A DNA stretch of 21,140 nucleotides from Flavobacteriaceae bacterium (GTDB lineage Bacteria; Bacteroidota; Bacteroidia; Flavobacteriales; Flavobacteriaceae): positions 1-21,140 of the forward strand of contig JABDMQ010000377.1 in assembly GCA_013001365.1 (NCBI GenBank), read 5' to 3'. The notes below the pieces were generated by a model. That model was not told the origin of the DNA. It searched no databases and saw only the letters and a program-made list of their open reading frames with translations. Made by a program: the position numbers and the translations under genes. Shown here one piece after another: positions 1-9,094 of the stretch. Within the stretch, counting starts at the first letter, position 1, and each line of letters begins with the position of its first letter.

Positions 1-2037
1 CCTTTCAACCTTCGAATCTTTCATGGATGCATATACTTGCACTACTTCCTTCCCGTCCATGGTTCCAATGTTCTCTACATCAACCGAAATAATAATTGTA
101 TCGGCTTTAGTATATCTCTCTTTGTCCGCTTGAGCATTCTTGATCTCAAATTTGGTGTAGGACAAGCCATAACCAAATGGGTATTCTGGGTCGACATTCT
201 TTGTATCGAACCATCGATAACCAACCAACAGACCTTCATCATAAGACACGGTTTGGTCGCCTGGAAAGCTATTGGTAGCATGTGCAGGAGAATCCTTCAA
301 TTCCATGGGCATGGTCCATGGTAATTTACCTGAAGGGTTCACTGTACCTAACAATACATCCGCCAAGGCATTCCCGCCTTCTGACCCATTGAACCAACTC
401 CATACCAATGCTGAGGATTTCTCTTTAATGGCACCTATTTCAAATGGCGCTCCTGCAATCATAACTACGATTGTATTCGGATTTGCTTCAAGCACTTTCG
501 CGATTAATTCCTCTTGGCCAAAAGGCAACTTTAAGTCCGCTCTATCTGACGCTTCGGTCTCGAAATCGCGATTGGAGCCAGCAAAGATAATGGCCACATC
601 CGATGACTTGGCAGCGCCGATGGCAGCTTCAAGCATCTTTGGGTCCAACTCATCAATGGTTTCTGCGCGTTCTTGTGTGACTTCGCCAAAAACAGATTCC
701 TTTTTTGGTGCATACCGTTCTTGATAGCCTTCAGCATAATTGATCATTACAGATTCCGGAAGCCTATTCTTCAATCCTTCGAACGGTGTAACCTCACGTT
801 TGGTCTTTACACCAGCACCAAATCCGCCAAGGGCATTCTTTTTCATGGCATTATTACCAATAACAGCGACAGAACTAATCTCTGAAGCATTAATCGGTAA
901 CAGGTTTTTTTCATTCTTTAGCAGTACCACAGATTCTGCAGCTATTTTATAGGCGTCCTTGAAATGTGCCTCTGTATCGATACTTCCTTCTTCACGATCT
1001 TCACCACCCATACTTTTCAAGGTGTACATTAATTGCATGATTCGCTTGACATGAATATCCAATTCCGTTTCAGTGATCTTCCCTGCTTTAACCGAATCTA
1101 TCAAGGCATCAGCCAAGAAGAATTCATTGAACGACTTTGGTGTACCCATTTCAATGTCCAATCCACTTCTTAAAGACTTAACAGACGTATGAACGGCGGC
1201 CCAATCTGATATCACAACGCCTTCAAATCCCCATTCATCTCGAAGCACCTCATTAAGCATGTAATTATTCTCGCATAGATAGTTGCCTCGAAATTTATTA
1301 TAGGCACCCATCATGCTATAGGCCTTTGCCTCCACAACGGCAGCCTTGAACGCAGGTAGATAGATTTCACGAAGTGTACGCTCATCAATCTGTACATCCA
1401 CAAAATCACGGTTGGTCTCTTGATTGTTTGCTGCATAATGCTTTACGCAAGCAGCAACATCATTTTCTTGTAGCCCTACAATAAAAGGCACTGTAAGTTT
1501 CTTGTTCAAGAAGGGATCCTCAGAGAAATACTCATAGGTCCTTCCGCCCAGCGGAGTTCTTATTATGTTAATGGCCGGTGATAACAAGACGTCTTTATCT
1601 CGGGCACGAGACTCTTCACCGACACTATTCCCGAAAACGTAGGCCAAATCTGGGTTCCAGGTAGCCGAGAGTCCACCACCAGCTGGATAATAAGTGGCAA
1701 AATCATTGTCCCATCCAGCGGGCGCCCAAGAATCTCGAGAGATCTCCTCACGCACTCCCAAAGGCCCATCGGCCATCTTCAGTTCAGGAACACCTAAACG
1801 TTTAACTCCCGCCGTGTTGAACATGCTCGTTCCATGAAGCATGCCTGACTTTTCTTCAAGGGTCATTTTAGCGATAATGCTATCGATCTCAGCATCAAAA
1901 TCATGGGTGATTTTTTTTCCTTTAAACATGTCTGTTATATTCATATCTGCTAAAGTAGCATCTGAATTTTTTCCTGTATTGCATGATGCTAAAATTAACA
2001 ATAAGACCAAGGATAAATTAACTTTTTTAAAGATCAT
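1..2037 (-). CDS. Glycoside hydrolase family 3 beta-glycosidase lipoprotein (partial, 3' end off the window)
   Basis: This gene hydrolyses terminal beta-linked sugars from oligosaccharides, most likely as a beta-glucosidase or beta-xylosidase at the outer membrane or in the periplasm. The first 679 residues are visible and read open to base 1. The protein starts with a lipoprotein signal ending in LASC, with Cys19 as the lipidation site. GH3 landmarks follow in order: ADGP (about 89-92), RTPLGGR (160-166), KHYAANNQETNR (199-210) and VISDW (275-279). Asp278 in VISDW is the expected catalytic nucleophile. The C-terminal alpha/beta sandwich contains a SDRADLKLP segment near the usual acid/base region, and the fibronectin-III-like end domain has just begun (VDVENIGTMDGKEVVQVY). 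Family members are usually about 750-800 residues, so roughly 70-120 are missing. The substrate cannot be told from sequence alone. It is divergent from the cupin gene across a 126-base gap. Confidence 0.93.
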   Translation of the reverse strand, partial: MIFKKVNLSLVLLLILASCNTGKNSDATLADMNITDMFKGKKITHDFDAEIDSIIAKMTLEEKSGMLHGTSMFNTAGVKRLGVPELKMADGPLGVREEISRDSWAPAGWDNDFATYYPAGGGLSATWNPDLAYVFGNSVGEESRARDKDVLLSPAINIIRTPLGGRTYEYFSEDPFLNKKLTVPFIVGLQENDVAACVKHYAANNQETNRDFVDVQIDERTLREIYLPAFKAAVVEAKAYSMMGAYNKFRGNYLCENNYMLNEVLRDEWGFEGVVISDWAAVHTSVKSLRSGLDIEMGTPKSFNEFFLADALIDSVKAGKITETELDIHVKRIMQLMYTLKSMGGEDREEGSIDTEAHFKDAYKIAAESVVLLKNEKNLLPINASEISSVAVIGNNAMKKNALGGFGAGVKTKREVTPFEGLKNRLPESVMINYAEGYQERYAPKKESVFGEVTQERAETIDELDPKMLEAAIGAAKSSDVAIIFAGSNRDFETEASDRADLKLPFGQEELIAKVLEANPNTIVVMIAGAPFEIGAIKEKSSALVWSWFNGSEGGNALADVLLGTVNPSGKLPWTMPMELKDSPAHATNSFPGDQTVSYDEGLLVGYRWFDTKNVDPEYPFGYGLSYTKFEIKNAQADKERYTKADTIIISVDVENIGTMDGKEVVQVYASMKDSKVER

Positions 2038-2163
2038 ATTCCGTGTGGATTGGTTTATAAATAATCGATGCGTAAAGTACTATAATTGAATTCTTGAACA
2101 ATGATATTCGTCAGAAAGACCAACTCTTGAAAAAAAGATTAACTTTAAAAAAGCATAATAAAC

Positions 2164-2736
2164 ATGAAACGAAACGAATTTATCAAATCTGCAACTTTTG
2201 GTCTTGGTGCTGTTACAATGACTTCCATCCTGGCTTCTTGCCAAACAGAGAAGAAAGAGGCAGTGGAATCATCTGATATAGAAAATACAACAGAAGCATT
2301 GCTAACATCTAAGATCGTCAAGAACTCGGAAGGCAGAAAATTGAATGTTATAGGTGATAACCAAAATATTAAATTAACAGGCAAAGACACTAATGGACAA
2401 TTTACATTGATCGAACAGAACAATGACCCAGGAGTAGGCATACCACCACATGTGCACGAAAATGAAGATGAAGTGTTTCAGGTATTGAGTGGTCAAGTTG
2501 CCATGAATATCGGAGATCAAACAACGACATTAAATGCTGGAGACCTTATTTTCTGTCCTAAAGGCATCCCGCATTCATGGAAGGTCGTTGGAGAAGAAAA
2601 GGCTCGAGCCATGTTAAGTATTTTCCCGTCTGGATTGGAAAACATGTTCGAAGAACTAGCACAATTACCTCCTGGACCACCTAATCTTGAAAAAGTTGGA
2701 GAGATCTGTGGTAAATACAAACTCAGATTTGTTTAA
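2164..2736 (+). CDS. Exported cupin-domain protein, probable lipoprotein
   Basis: A 190-residue protein with a single cupin barrel behind an export signal. The N-terminus (MKRNEFIKSA, then a short hydrophobic run) ends in LASC with Cys26, a good lipobox; the KR start is also loosely Tat-like. Cupin motif 1 fits exactly: Gly90, then His96-x-His98, Glu103 and Gly110. Motif 2 also fits: Gly126, Pro132-x-Gly134 and His137. These His/Glu residues should bind one metal ion. The last 30 residues are Pro-rich. Cupins of this size include quercetinase-like dioxygenases and sugar-binding proteins, so the reaction cannot be assigned. The next gene follows after 32 bases and may be co-transcribed. Confidence 0.85.
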   Translation: MKRNEFIKSATFGLGAVTMTSILASCQTEKKEAVESSDIENTTEALLTSKIVKNSEGRKLNVIGDNQNIKLTGKDTNGQFTLIEQNNDPGVGIPPHVHENEDEVFQVLSGQVAMNIGDQTTTLNAGDLIFCPKGIPHSWKVVGEEKARAMLSIFPSGLENMFEELAQLPPGPPNLEKVGEICGKYKLRFV

Positions 2737-2768
2737 TTTAAAGTTCCAGAATTAATCATTTTAATATC

Positions 2769-3479
2769 ATGAAAAATTTAAGCTTATTTCTCATTTGCGC
2801 ATTACTTTCGTTAACCACAAATGCCCAAAGTATCATTGGTGCTTGGGAAGCCACTAACACTTCGGAGAATGGTGAGCTGCAAAAAGTCGTAGTTGTTTTT
2901 GCTGAAGGTTATCAAGTACTGACCATGTACAATGCAACTACAGGAGCATTCATTCATACCAATGGCGGCTCATGGAAACTAGAAGGCGATATGATGATCG
3001 AGAAAGTGGAATTTCACACAGATGATCCAGAGCGTGTTGGCTCAGAAGCACGTTTTAAGGTAATTATAACGGACAAGGTCCTTGAAATTCCAGAAGCCAA
3101 TTTAAAATTCACTCGAATAGATGATGGCAAGCCTGGCGCATTGCAAGGCGCCTGGCTGATGTCTGGCAGGATACGAGAAGGCAAGACCCAACAGCGAGAT
3201 ACGAGCAGGCCACGAAAGACCATGAAGATATTGTCGGGCACGCGATTCCAATGGATTGCCTACAATACCGAAACAAAGGAATTCAAAGGCTCTGGTGGAG
3301 GCACCTATACCACCATAGAAGGGAAATACACCGAGAATATCGAGTTCTTCTCTCCAGACGACTCAAAAGCCGGGCTGAGACTTACGTTCGATTACGAACT
3401 CATAGATGGCCATTGGCATCACTCAGGCCTGTCGAGCAAAGGAGCACCGATCCATGAGATATGGAGTGTGCGAGACTGA
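2769..3479 (+). CDS. Secreted protein with two tandem lipocalin-like repeats, function unknown
   Basis: A 236-residue protein with a clear Sec signal peptide (hydrophobic core 4-17, cleavage probably near residue 20, after NAQ). The mature part is an internal duplication. Repeat 1 (about 22-115) has GAW at 24-26, GGSW at 66-69 and then an EFHTDDPERVG segment. Repeat 2 (about 125-236) has GAW at 127-129, GGTY at 177-180 and then EFFSPDDSKAG. Each repeat looks like a small beta-sheet domain of the kind seen in uncharacterised secreted Bacteroidota proteins. No catalytic residues or Cys pairs were recognised in the mature chain. It follows the cupin gene closely, so a shared transcript is likely, but no function can be assigned. 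Confidence 0.8.
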   Translation: MKNLSLFLICALLSLTTNAQSIIGAWEATNTSENGELQKVVVVFAEGYQVLTMYNATTGAFIHTNGGSWKLEGDMMIEKVEFHTDDPERVGSEARFKVIITDKVLEIPEANLKFTRIDDGKPGALQGAWLMSGRIREGKTQQRDTSRPRKTMKILSGTRFQWIAYNTETKEFKGSGGGTYTTIEGKYTENIEFFSPDDSKAGLRLTFDYELIDGHWHHSGLSSKGAPIHEIWSVRD

Positions 3480-3615
3480 ATTTTTGCCCAACAGCGACCT
3501 TATCGTCTTGATTGAACATTATAACACACTCCTCGCTTATGGTAAAGTGATTCGAATTAGAAAATAAATCGATCATATTTGAACAAGAGTCAATCTGGTA
3601 ACAAACACGAACCAT

Positions 3616-4068
3616 ATGAAAATAGTATCAGTGCGAGAAAATCCAGACTATAAGGAAAAGGCAATAGCCTATTTTCAAAAAAGCTGGGAATCGGTGCTGC
3701 CTGTTATCTATGAAGACAGCATAACCCATTGCATAAATGCTAGAGATAGCTTACCGCAATGGTACCTGCTCGAAAAAAATGAAGCCATCATTGGGTGCGC
3801 CGGACTAATAACCAATGACTTTATAAGCAGAGGTGACCTTTATCCTTGGGTCTGCGCTATCTTCGTCGAAGAAGCCCAGCGTGGCAATGCCTTTGGATCC
3901 TTATTGATGGAAAAAGCCAAGACCGATGCCAAGAATGCAGGATTCCATTATCTTTATTTATGTACAAGCCATATTGGTTATTACGAAAAATATGGGTTTA
4001 CCTATATCGGGCAAGGGTATCATCCTTGGGGTGAAGCATCTAGGATCTATGAAATAAAATTAATTTGA
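3616..4068 (+). CDS. GNAT family N-acetyltransferase
   Basis: A 150-residue single-domain GCN5-related acetyltransferase that should transfer an acetyl group from acetyl-CoA to an amine. Visible family features are the beta4 strand (YPWVCAIFVEE, about 76-86), the acetyl-CoA pyrophosphate loop QRGNAFG (88-94, matching Q/RxxGxG/A) and the late YEKYGF segment (123-128), typical of motif B. The substrate is unknown. The next gene, 33 bases downstream, is a PaiB-type flavin-binding protein. In Bacillus subtilis, paiA (a GNAT polyamine acetyltransferase) is paired with paiB. That makes a polyamine or other amine substrate a reasonable inference, not a demonstration. Confidence 0.88.
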   Translation: MKIVSVRENPDYKEKAIAYFQKSWESVLPVIYEDSITHCINARDSLPQWYLLEKNEAIIGCAGLITNDFISRGDLYPWVCAIFVEEAQRGNAFGSLLMEKAKTDAKNAGFHYLYLCTSHIGYYEKYGFTYIGQGYHPWGEASRIYEIKLI

Positions 4069-4101
4069 ATCAACGCATTAACAACACCGAAAATAAATTT
4101 C

Positions 4102-4737
4102 ATGTATAACTTTTCATATTTCAAGGAAAAAGACAAGCAGGTCTTGTTACGGTTTCTCAACGATTACCCCTTTGCCTTCTTGACTGGCAGCAATTCTGCA
4201 GGACAACAGGTGGCCACCCAGGTCCCTATCCTGATCGAGGAACGAGAGGGAGACTGGTATTTACAAGGGCATATCATGCGAAAGACAGATCACCATAAGG
4301 CCTTTCTAGAAAACGACCAAATACTTGCTGTTTTTACCGGACCACATGCCTATGTAAGTGCAACATGGTATACGGATCAACAAATGGGTTCAACATGGAA
4401 TTATATGAGCGTGCACCTTAAAGGACGGATACGATTTTTACCGGAGGAAGACCTTATAGCCTTCATGAAAAATCTCACATTGAAATTCGAGAACAACAAT
4501 TCCGATTCACCAACAATTTATGATAATCTCCCAGATGACTACTTGAATAAAATGCTTCCAGCAATCAGTGCTTTTGAAATCAAGGTAGAAGAAATGGAGA
4601 ATGTTTTCAAGCTCAGCCAGAATAGGGACGAGGAGAGTTATCGTAATATCATAGCCCATCTTGAGGAGCAGAGAGGCATCAGTGCACTCGTGGCTACGGA
4701 AATGAGGAATAGATTGAACGAGTTATTCAATAAATAG
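4102..4737 (+). CDS. PaiB-like FMN-binding split-barrel protein
   Basis: A 211-residue protein of the PaiB / FMN_bind_2 family, whose members adopt an FMN-binding split-barrel fold. Family signatures are clear: PFAFLTG (23-29), VATQVPILI (37-45), LQGHIMRKTDHHK (54-66), GPHAYVSATWY (80-90) and TWNYMSVHLKG (98-108). Length matches the family norm of about 200-215. In B. subtilis PaiB was described as a negative transcriptional regulator, but no DNA-binding motif is evident here and an oxidoreductase or flavin-binding role is equally possible. It lies 33 bases after the GNAT gene, which suggests co-transcription. Confidence 0.9.
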   Translation: MYNFSYFKEKDKQVLLRFLNDYPFAFLTGSNSAGQQVATQVPILIEEREGDWYLQGHIMRKTDHHKAFLENDQILAVFTGPHAYVSATWYTDQQMGSTWNYMSVHLKGRIRFLPEEDLIAFMKNLTLKFENNNSDSPTIYDNLPDDYLNKMLPAISAFEIKVEEMENVFKLSQNRDEESYRNIIAHLEEQRGISALVATEMRNRLNELFNK

Positions 4738-4789
4738 AATCCTAAAGCTAAAAGAGTATATACGTTTCTCCTTATCTTTCTTGGTACAA

Positions 4790-5704
4790 ATGAAAATTGT
4801 GTTCATAATCAATAACAACAACAACCGCTTGGCCAAGGTACTTCCAAGGCTGCAGCTATACTGCCATGAATTGAATACGTATAGCGCAAAGTTCGTAACC
4901 ACACAAAAGAAAAAACACGCCATTGCATTGGCCAAGGAAGCCACAGAGAACAATTGCGATTATTTGGTTGCTGTTGGGGGTGATGGTACCTTGCATGAGA
5001 TTATAAATGGCGTATTGCAAAGTGACCGACCAGCAAATGATTATCCCGCCATTGGACTGCTTCCATACGGCTCGGCCAATGATTTTGCCAGAACGGCAGG
5101 TATCTCAAATTCCATCGAAGCGCTCTTCGAGCTCATTCGATCCAATACCATTCAAAAGATAGACCTCGGGAAAATACTACTGCAACAGACCCAGAAAATC
5201 CATTACTTCATCAATATTGCAAGCGCTGGACTTGGTTCGCAGGTGGTACAGGATCTCGAAAAATCATCAAATGCATTGGGGCCAAAATTCAATTACTTCT
5301 GGCACATTATAAAAGGATTTCTTAGCTATATTAAAAAAGAGGTGAACTGTTCTGGCGGCACATGGCAATGGAACGGCAAGTTAATGCAAATGGCAGTAGC
5401 CAATGGTCGTTACTTTGGTAATGCCATTTGTGTAGCCCCCGATGCCAAGCTTTCCAATGGGCAATTCCAGGTTGCTATTTTCGGCGACCTCAGCATTTGG
5501 GACTATCTCAATAATCTCGGTAAATTAAAAAATGGAATCAAGATCGTTCATCCACAGGTTTACTACCATGATGTTGATGAATTGCTTATCGAAAGCACGA
5601 ACTCCTGTGGCATTGAAGCAGATGGTGAATACATAGGTCTTACTCCAGCCATTATAAGTGTACTACCAAAAGCTATCAGTTTTATAATGCCAATAAGTGA
5701 ATAA
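4790..5704 (+). CDS. Diacylglycerol kinase / YegS / sphingoid-base kinase family protein
   Basis: A 304-residue lipid kinase-fold protein expected to phosphorylate a lipid alcohol with ATP at the cytoplasmic face of the membrane. The nucleotide-binding motif GGDGT is at 63-67, followed by LHEIINGVL. The second motif, GLLPYGSANDFAR, is at 89-101. The C-terminal region ends in the usual IEADGEYIG-type segment (about 276-284), which closes the two-domain fold. The start was placed at the ATG of MKIVFIINN. An in-frame TTG three codons earlier, at 4781, is possible but less likely. Oddly, the normal first motif (NPxxG near the start) is replaced by a run of five Asn residues. The lipid substrate is not determinable from sequence. 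Confidence 0.9.
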   Translation: MKIVFIINNNNNRLAKVLPRLQLYCHELNTYSAKFVTTQKKKHAIALAKEATENNCDYLVAVGGDGTLHEIINGVLQSDRPANDYPAIGLLPYGSANDFARTAGISNSIEALFELIRSNTIQKIDLGKILLQQTQKIHYFINIASAGLGSQVVQDLEKSSNALGPKFNYFWHIIKGFLSYIKKEVNCSGGTWQWNGKLMQMAVANGRYFGNAICVAPDAKLSNGQFQVAIFGDLSIWDYLNNLGKLKNGIKIVHPQVYYHDVDELLIESTNSCGIEADGEYIGLTPAIISVLPKAISFIMPISE

Positions 5705-5778
5705 TGACCCGCACTGATCTAAGGGCCTGATGCTGGGATTCAATTCCATGAAAATTCATTATCTTTAGGAGTCATTAC

Positions 5779-5794
5779 ATAGGCAAATGCCTAT
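5779..5794. repeat. 16-base inverted repeat upstream of the membrane-protein gene
   Basis: ATAGGCA and TGCCTAT are perfect 7-base arms with a 2-base spacer, ending 15 bases before the start codon at 5810. About 12 bases upstream is TATCTTTA (5760-5767), one base off the Bacteroidota -7 box. The spacer is too short for a good RNA hairpin, so an operator for a dimeric regulator is the more natural reading. No regulator is identified. Confidence 0.35.
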
Positions 5795-5809
5795 TGAAAA
5801 TACTTAGTC

Positions 5810-6358
5810 ATGGTCCTTCAATCCACGAAAAAACGACTTGCTGTTTGGGCACTGGTAATTAGTGCTCTTTTGATGATTCCGTTAGTAGCGATGCAATTTA
5901 CCAATGAGGTTAATTGGGATGTATCAGATTTCGCGATCATGGGCTCTGTACTCATAGCTATTGCCATGATCTATGAACTCGTCGCGCGACGATCGGAACA
6001 GACGGTTTATAGAATAGCAATGGGAATTGGCCTTTTAGGTGCCTTCCTCCTTTTTTGGGTCAATGGGGCTGTAGGTATCATAGGTAACGAAGGCCAGCCT
6101 GCCAATTACTTGTATGCCTTAACTTTTGTAGTCATCATGGGAGGTTCTGTGCTTTCAGGATTCACGGCACGTGGCCTAGCATATACTTTATTTACAGCCG
6201 CTGCTGTGCAGATGCTGGTCCCTGTAATAGCCTTGATCATTTGGCCACCACCAGACACGTCATGGTCACCAAGCATCTTTGGCGTTTTCTTGCTCACAAG
6301 TTTCTTTGCCTGGTTATTCTTGGTGTCGGGTTTATTATTCAGGAAAGCAAATTCCTGA
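5810..6358 (+). CDS. Six-helix inner-membrane protein, function unknown
   Basis: A 182-residue hydrophobic protein with six likely membrane helices at about 10-29, 39-58, 68-92, 100-118, 122-145 and 155-176. The N-terminus is short and basic (STKKR), and an ARR segment at 59-61 follows helix 2, suggesting a cytoplasmic N-terminus. No catalytic motif or recognised domain was seen. It lies 105 bases after the kinase gene, with its own possible promoter and inverted repeat. It is convergent with the large DUF5916 gene, only 25 bases away, and no terminator is visible between them. Confidence 0.75.
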   Translation: MVLQSTKKRLAVWALVISALLMIPLVAMQFTNEVNWDVSDFAIMGSVLIAIAMIYELVARRSEQTVYRIAMGIGLLGAFLLFWVNGAVGIIGNEGQPANYLYALTFVVIMGGSVLSGFTARGLAYTLFTAAAVQMLVPVIALIIWPPPDTSWSPSIFGVFLLTSFFAWLFLVSGLLFRKANS

Positions 6359-6383
6359 TAGACCACAAATAAGTGCTCAGTAA

Positions 6384-9014
6384 TTAAAGTACAAACCTAT
6401 AAGTCGCCTTTATCAAGAACGTATTGTCAGGTTGTTGCTTGAAGATCTGGTCGTTTAGGTTTGTGATCAATGTGTCATCCGTATTTCCAAATCCTGTTAC
6501 ACCTTGGGACCAAACAAAGAATAACTCCGACCCAGGAATGTATTCCCAACGTACTACAAGGTTAGATCGAAACTGTACGAAGGAGAAATCTGGATTTCCA
6601 AAACCATAATCCGCATTTCCGTCCAGGTCCTCATCAACAGAATAATTGCTGCCATCAAAACTGATCTGAGTGTCATCATAAAGCTGGAAACGCTCATTCA
6701 GGTCTTTTGCGATCGGATTGGTTACGTATTTAAAGTCCTTGAACCTGGCCCGGAATACGAATGGCTGCCCATAATATTGTACCGTCAGGTTAGGATTGAT
6801 CGTATAATTTACCCTAATGGATGCACTTAGGCTCTCATTCTTGAAGGACCCTTGGATATACCGAGGTGTGCCGTTAAAGTCTCTCTCAGTGACGTATTGC
6901 ACCTTACTCGGATTCTTCGTGAATTCTGGTTGAATTGAGATCAAAAGGGCATTGGAAGGTTGATAGGTAACATCCCCTTCAAGCCGGAAGAACTTGAAAT
7001 TGTTTTGCTTTGCAGCGGAAAAAACATAGCCAAAGCTACTCCTGAATTTCTTGCGTTCGTCAGAACCAATGAACAAGAAATTAATATCCTCTTGAGAAAA
7101 GCGATAGCGCGGGCCTCCTTGCAAGATGGTATTAGTATGGATCCGAGGTTTATGGATATAACCTACATCTACGAACCAGTTATTGTTAAATTGCGCAAAG
7201 CCGCCGATTCGATACTGTATACGGTTGTAATTGCCTTCAAAATCAAATGCCGTGAACTGGTTGAAACGTGCACGAATCTGGCGGAACGTGCCTACGGGTT
7301 TCAGGGTCTGGTAACTCAAATTGAAGTATTGCCTAATATCGTCTGCCTGCCTTAAGAAACCAATATCGTTGAGTTCGAGCTCAGGCGACTTCCATACTAC
7401 ACTGCCGTTATAGCGCCAATTACCGCTGGAAGCCTTTCCAATTTCAAGTTTACCTCCTGTTCCAGTCAAAGAGGTTCGCGTTGGATCTACTTCTACATGA
7501 CTGGCATCTACTCTTTGAAAAAGGTGGGTCAACGAATTTTGTGTGTTCGTAATCGACTCTTCGCTGCCAGTTACATGACTGGTCACTAAATTACCTTCGA
7601 TGTAATATTTACGGTCTTTCCAGTTATGCCTAAAGTCCAATCCGCCAGTGTAGGCTGCTTTTCTCAAGAAATCCAGATTGCCCTCAAGATTCCGGTTGGT
7701 AGACGTAAAGATTCCTCCAACGTAAGAATTACGGTCATTGAAGTCTTTCTGTAATCGTCCCACGAAATAATTGGTCAATGGTTCGACGATCTCTTCGCGT
7801 CTGTCGCCATTGTTATAGATCTCTGCAAACATTTTTCCAGTGAGACTCTCCAGAACACCAATAGACCAACCATTATTGGTCTTCCCGCTGAATTTTGCGG
7901 CACCCAATATTGTAGTGTTGATAGGTTGATCCACAAATTCGCCAGCGGAAGTACTCGGAAACCCTTGAGGGCTCCTACCTATTCGCCTCGAGAAAAAGAC
8001 GTTGTCTTGATTATCTGCAAATTGATAGTCGAAAATATTCTTGTTCTCTACAAAGAATGGACGTCGTTCCTGGAAGAAAATTTCAAAACCATCCAATGCT
8101 ATAGCGGCTGGATCAGCATCTACCTGCCCAAAATCTGGATTGACCGTAAAATCCAGGGTTAGGTCATTGGTGACGCCTATCTTTCCATCTACTCCACCAT
8201 TAAATTTAAAATCGCTACCGTCCCTAAATGGATTTCCAGCTTCTTCCGGATAAGTATCTAATTGTGTAACAGTAAATGGTTGTATCTCCAATTGTTTCTG
8301 GGGCTTAATACCTACTAATCCATGTAACTCACCTTGTTCGCTAACGAAACCAGGTGCATCAATTGGTATCCTATTCCAGACAGAAGTCTCGTTCTTCCGG
8401 AAAAACCTTCGGGCCACATTAAAGCCCCAAACCTGCTTATCAGCATTCCCAAAACGCAATTGGCTAAGTGGTATTCGCATTTCAGCAGTCCAACCCTGAC
8501 CATCAATGTTTGCCTTGGTATACCATATCGGGTTCCAACTATCATCAATATTGTCTCCATTGTTCGTAGCAATTTCATCACCCTTAACACCTGCTGCTGT
8601 AACTGTGAAGATGAAAGCTGTTCTCTCGTCGTAATAGCTGTCTATGGATACATTAATGCGGTCGCCTTCAAATCCATCTCGACGCGACAATCGCTTGACA
8701 ATGCTGTCTGGAGCAGAATCAAATGCCCTTAAGGCCACATAGAGGTTTTTTTCATCGTATACGACCTTGAACTGGGTTTGTTCGCTAGGTGGCGTATTCT
8801 CATCGGGTTCGTTCTCAATGAAGTCTGTACCCCACTCAACTAGGTTCCACCCTGCCTCATCTAAAATGCCATCTATGGTCATTTTGTATTGAGATGTAAG
8901 TGGATTAGTTGTATAAACGCGTTTCTTTGTCCTTCTTGAGGAGTCTTGTGCTAAGGTTGAAAAAGCTAAAAGGAAACAAAGTAATGTGATTGAACAATGG
9001 AATTGCCGCATCAT
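6384..9014 (-). CDS. DUF5916 outer-membrane protein with N-terminal CBM9-like domain
   Basis: An 876-residue exported protein. The signal peptide covers about residues 1-23 (hydrophobic run, then TLAQ). The N-terminal part, to about residue 240, resembles carbohydrate-binding family 9 domains, with IDGILDEAGW at 47-56 and a later VVYDEKNLYVALRAFDS strand pair. The rest is rich in alternating aromatic strands and ends in TYRFVL, as expected for an outer-membrane beta barrel. This architecture is common in Bacteroidota as DUF5916, with no proven function; sugar or glycan binding is inferred only from the first domain. Two Met codons open the frame (9014 and 9011), and either may be used. Confidence 0.88.
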   Translation of the reverse strand: MMRQFHCSITLLCFLLAFSTLAQDSSRRTKKRVYTTNPLTSQYKMTIDGILDEAGWNLVEWGTDFIENEPDENTPPSEQTQFKVVYDEKNLYVALRAFDSAPDSIVKRLSRRDGFEGDRINVSIDSYYDERTAFIFTVTAAGVKGDEIATNNGDNIDDSWNPIWYTKANIDGQGWTAEMRIPLSQLRFGNADKQVWGFNVARRFFRKNETSVWNRIPIDAPGFVSEQGELHGLVGIKPQKQLEIQPFTVTQLDTYPEEAGNPFRDGSDFKFNGGVDGKIGVTNDLTLDFTVNPDFGQVDADPAAIALDGFEIFFQERRPFFVENKNIFDYQFADNQDNVFFSRRIGRSPQGFPSTSAGEFVDQPINTTILGAAKFSGKTNNGWSIGVLESLTGKMFAEIYNNGDRREEIVEPLTNYFVGRLQKDFNDRNSYVGGIFTSTNRNLEGNLDFLRKAAYTGGLDFRHNWKDRKYYIEGNLVTSHVTGSEESITNTQNSLTHLFQRVDASHVEVDPTRTSLTGTGGKLEIGKASSGNWRYNGSVVWKSPELELNDIGFLRQADDIRQYFNLSYQTLKPVGTFRQIRARFNQFTAFDFEGNYNRIQYRIGGFAQFNNNWFVDVGYIHKPRIHTNTILQGGPRYRFSQEDINFLFIGSDERKKFRSSFGYVFSAAKQNNFKFFRLEGDVTYQPSNALLISIQPEFTKNPSKVQYVTERDFNGTPRYIQGSFKNESLSASIRVNYTINPNLTVQYYGQPFVFRARFKDFKYVTNPIAKDLNERFQLYDDTQISFDGSNYSVDEDLDGNADYGFGNPDFSFVQFRSNLVVRWEYIPGSELFFVWSQGVTGFGNTDDTLITNLNDQIFKQQPDNTFLIKATYRFVL

Positions 9015-9094
9015 GAAATTGGTTGGTTGTTAGGCTGAGACCATAAAGCTATTCACACCATCTTGAATTCCCGAGGAATTAATAAAAGATTAAC

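Noticed and set aside
272..724. Plus-strand open frame of 150 codons
   Set aside because: It lies inside the GH3 gene on the other strand and has no recognisable domain or codon pattern of its own; it is a shadow frame.
3574..3581. CATATTTG as promoter of the GNAT gene
   Set aside because: It differs from TAnnTTTG at the first base and has no -33 TTG at suitable spacing; not strong enough to annotate.
6960..7355. Plus-strand open frame of 131 codons
   Set aside because: It is antisense to the DUF5916 barrel with no independent support.
9061..9082. AATTCC/GGAATT inverted repeat as a terminator
   Set aside because: It is a 6-base stem with no T run on either strand; too weak to call.
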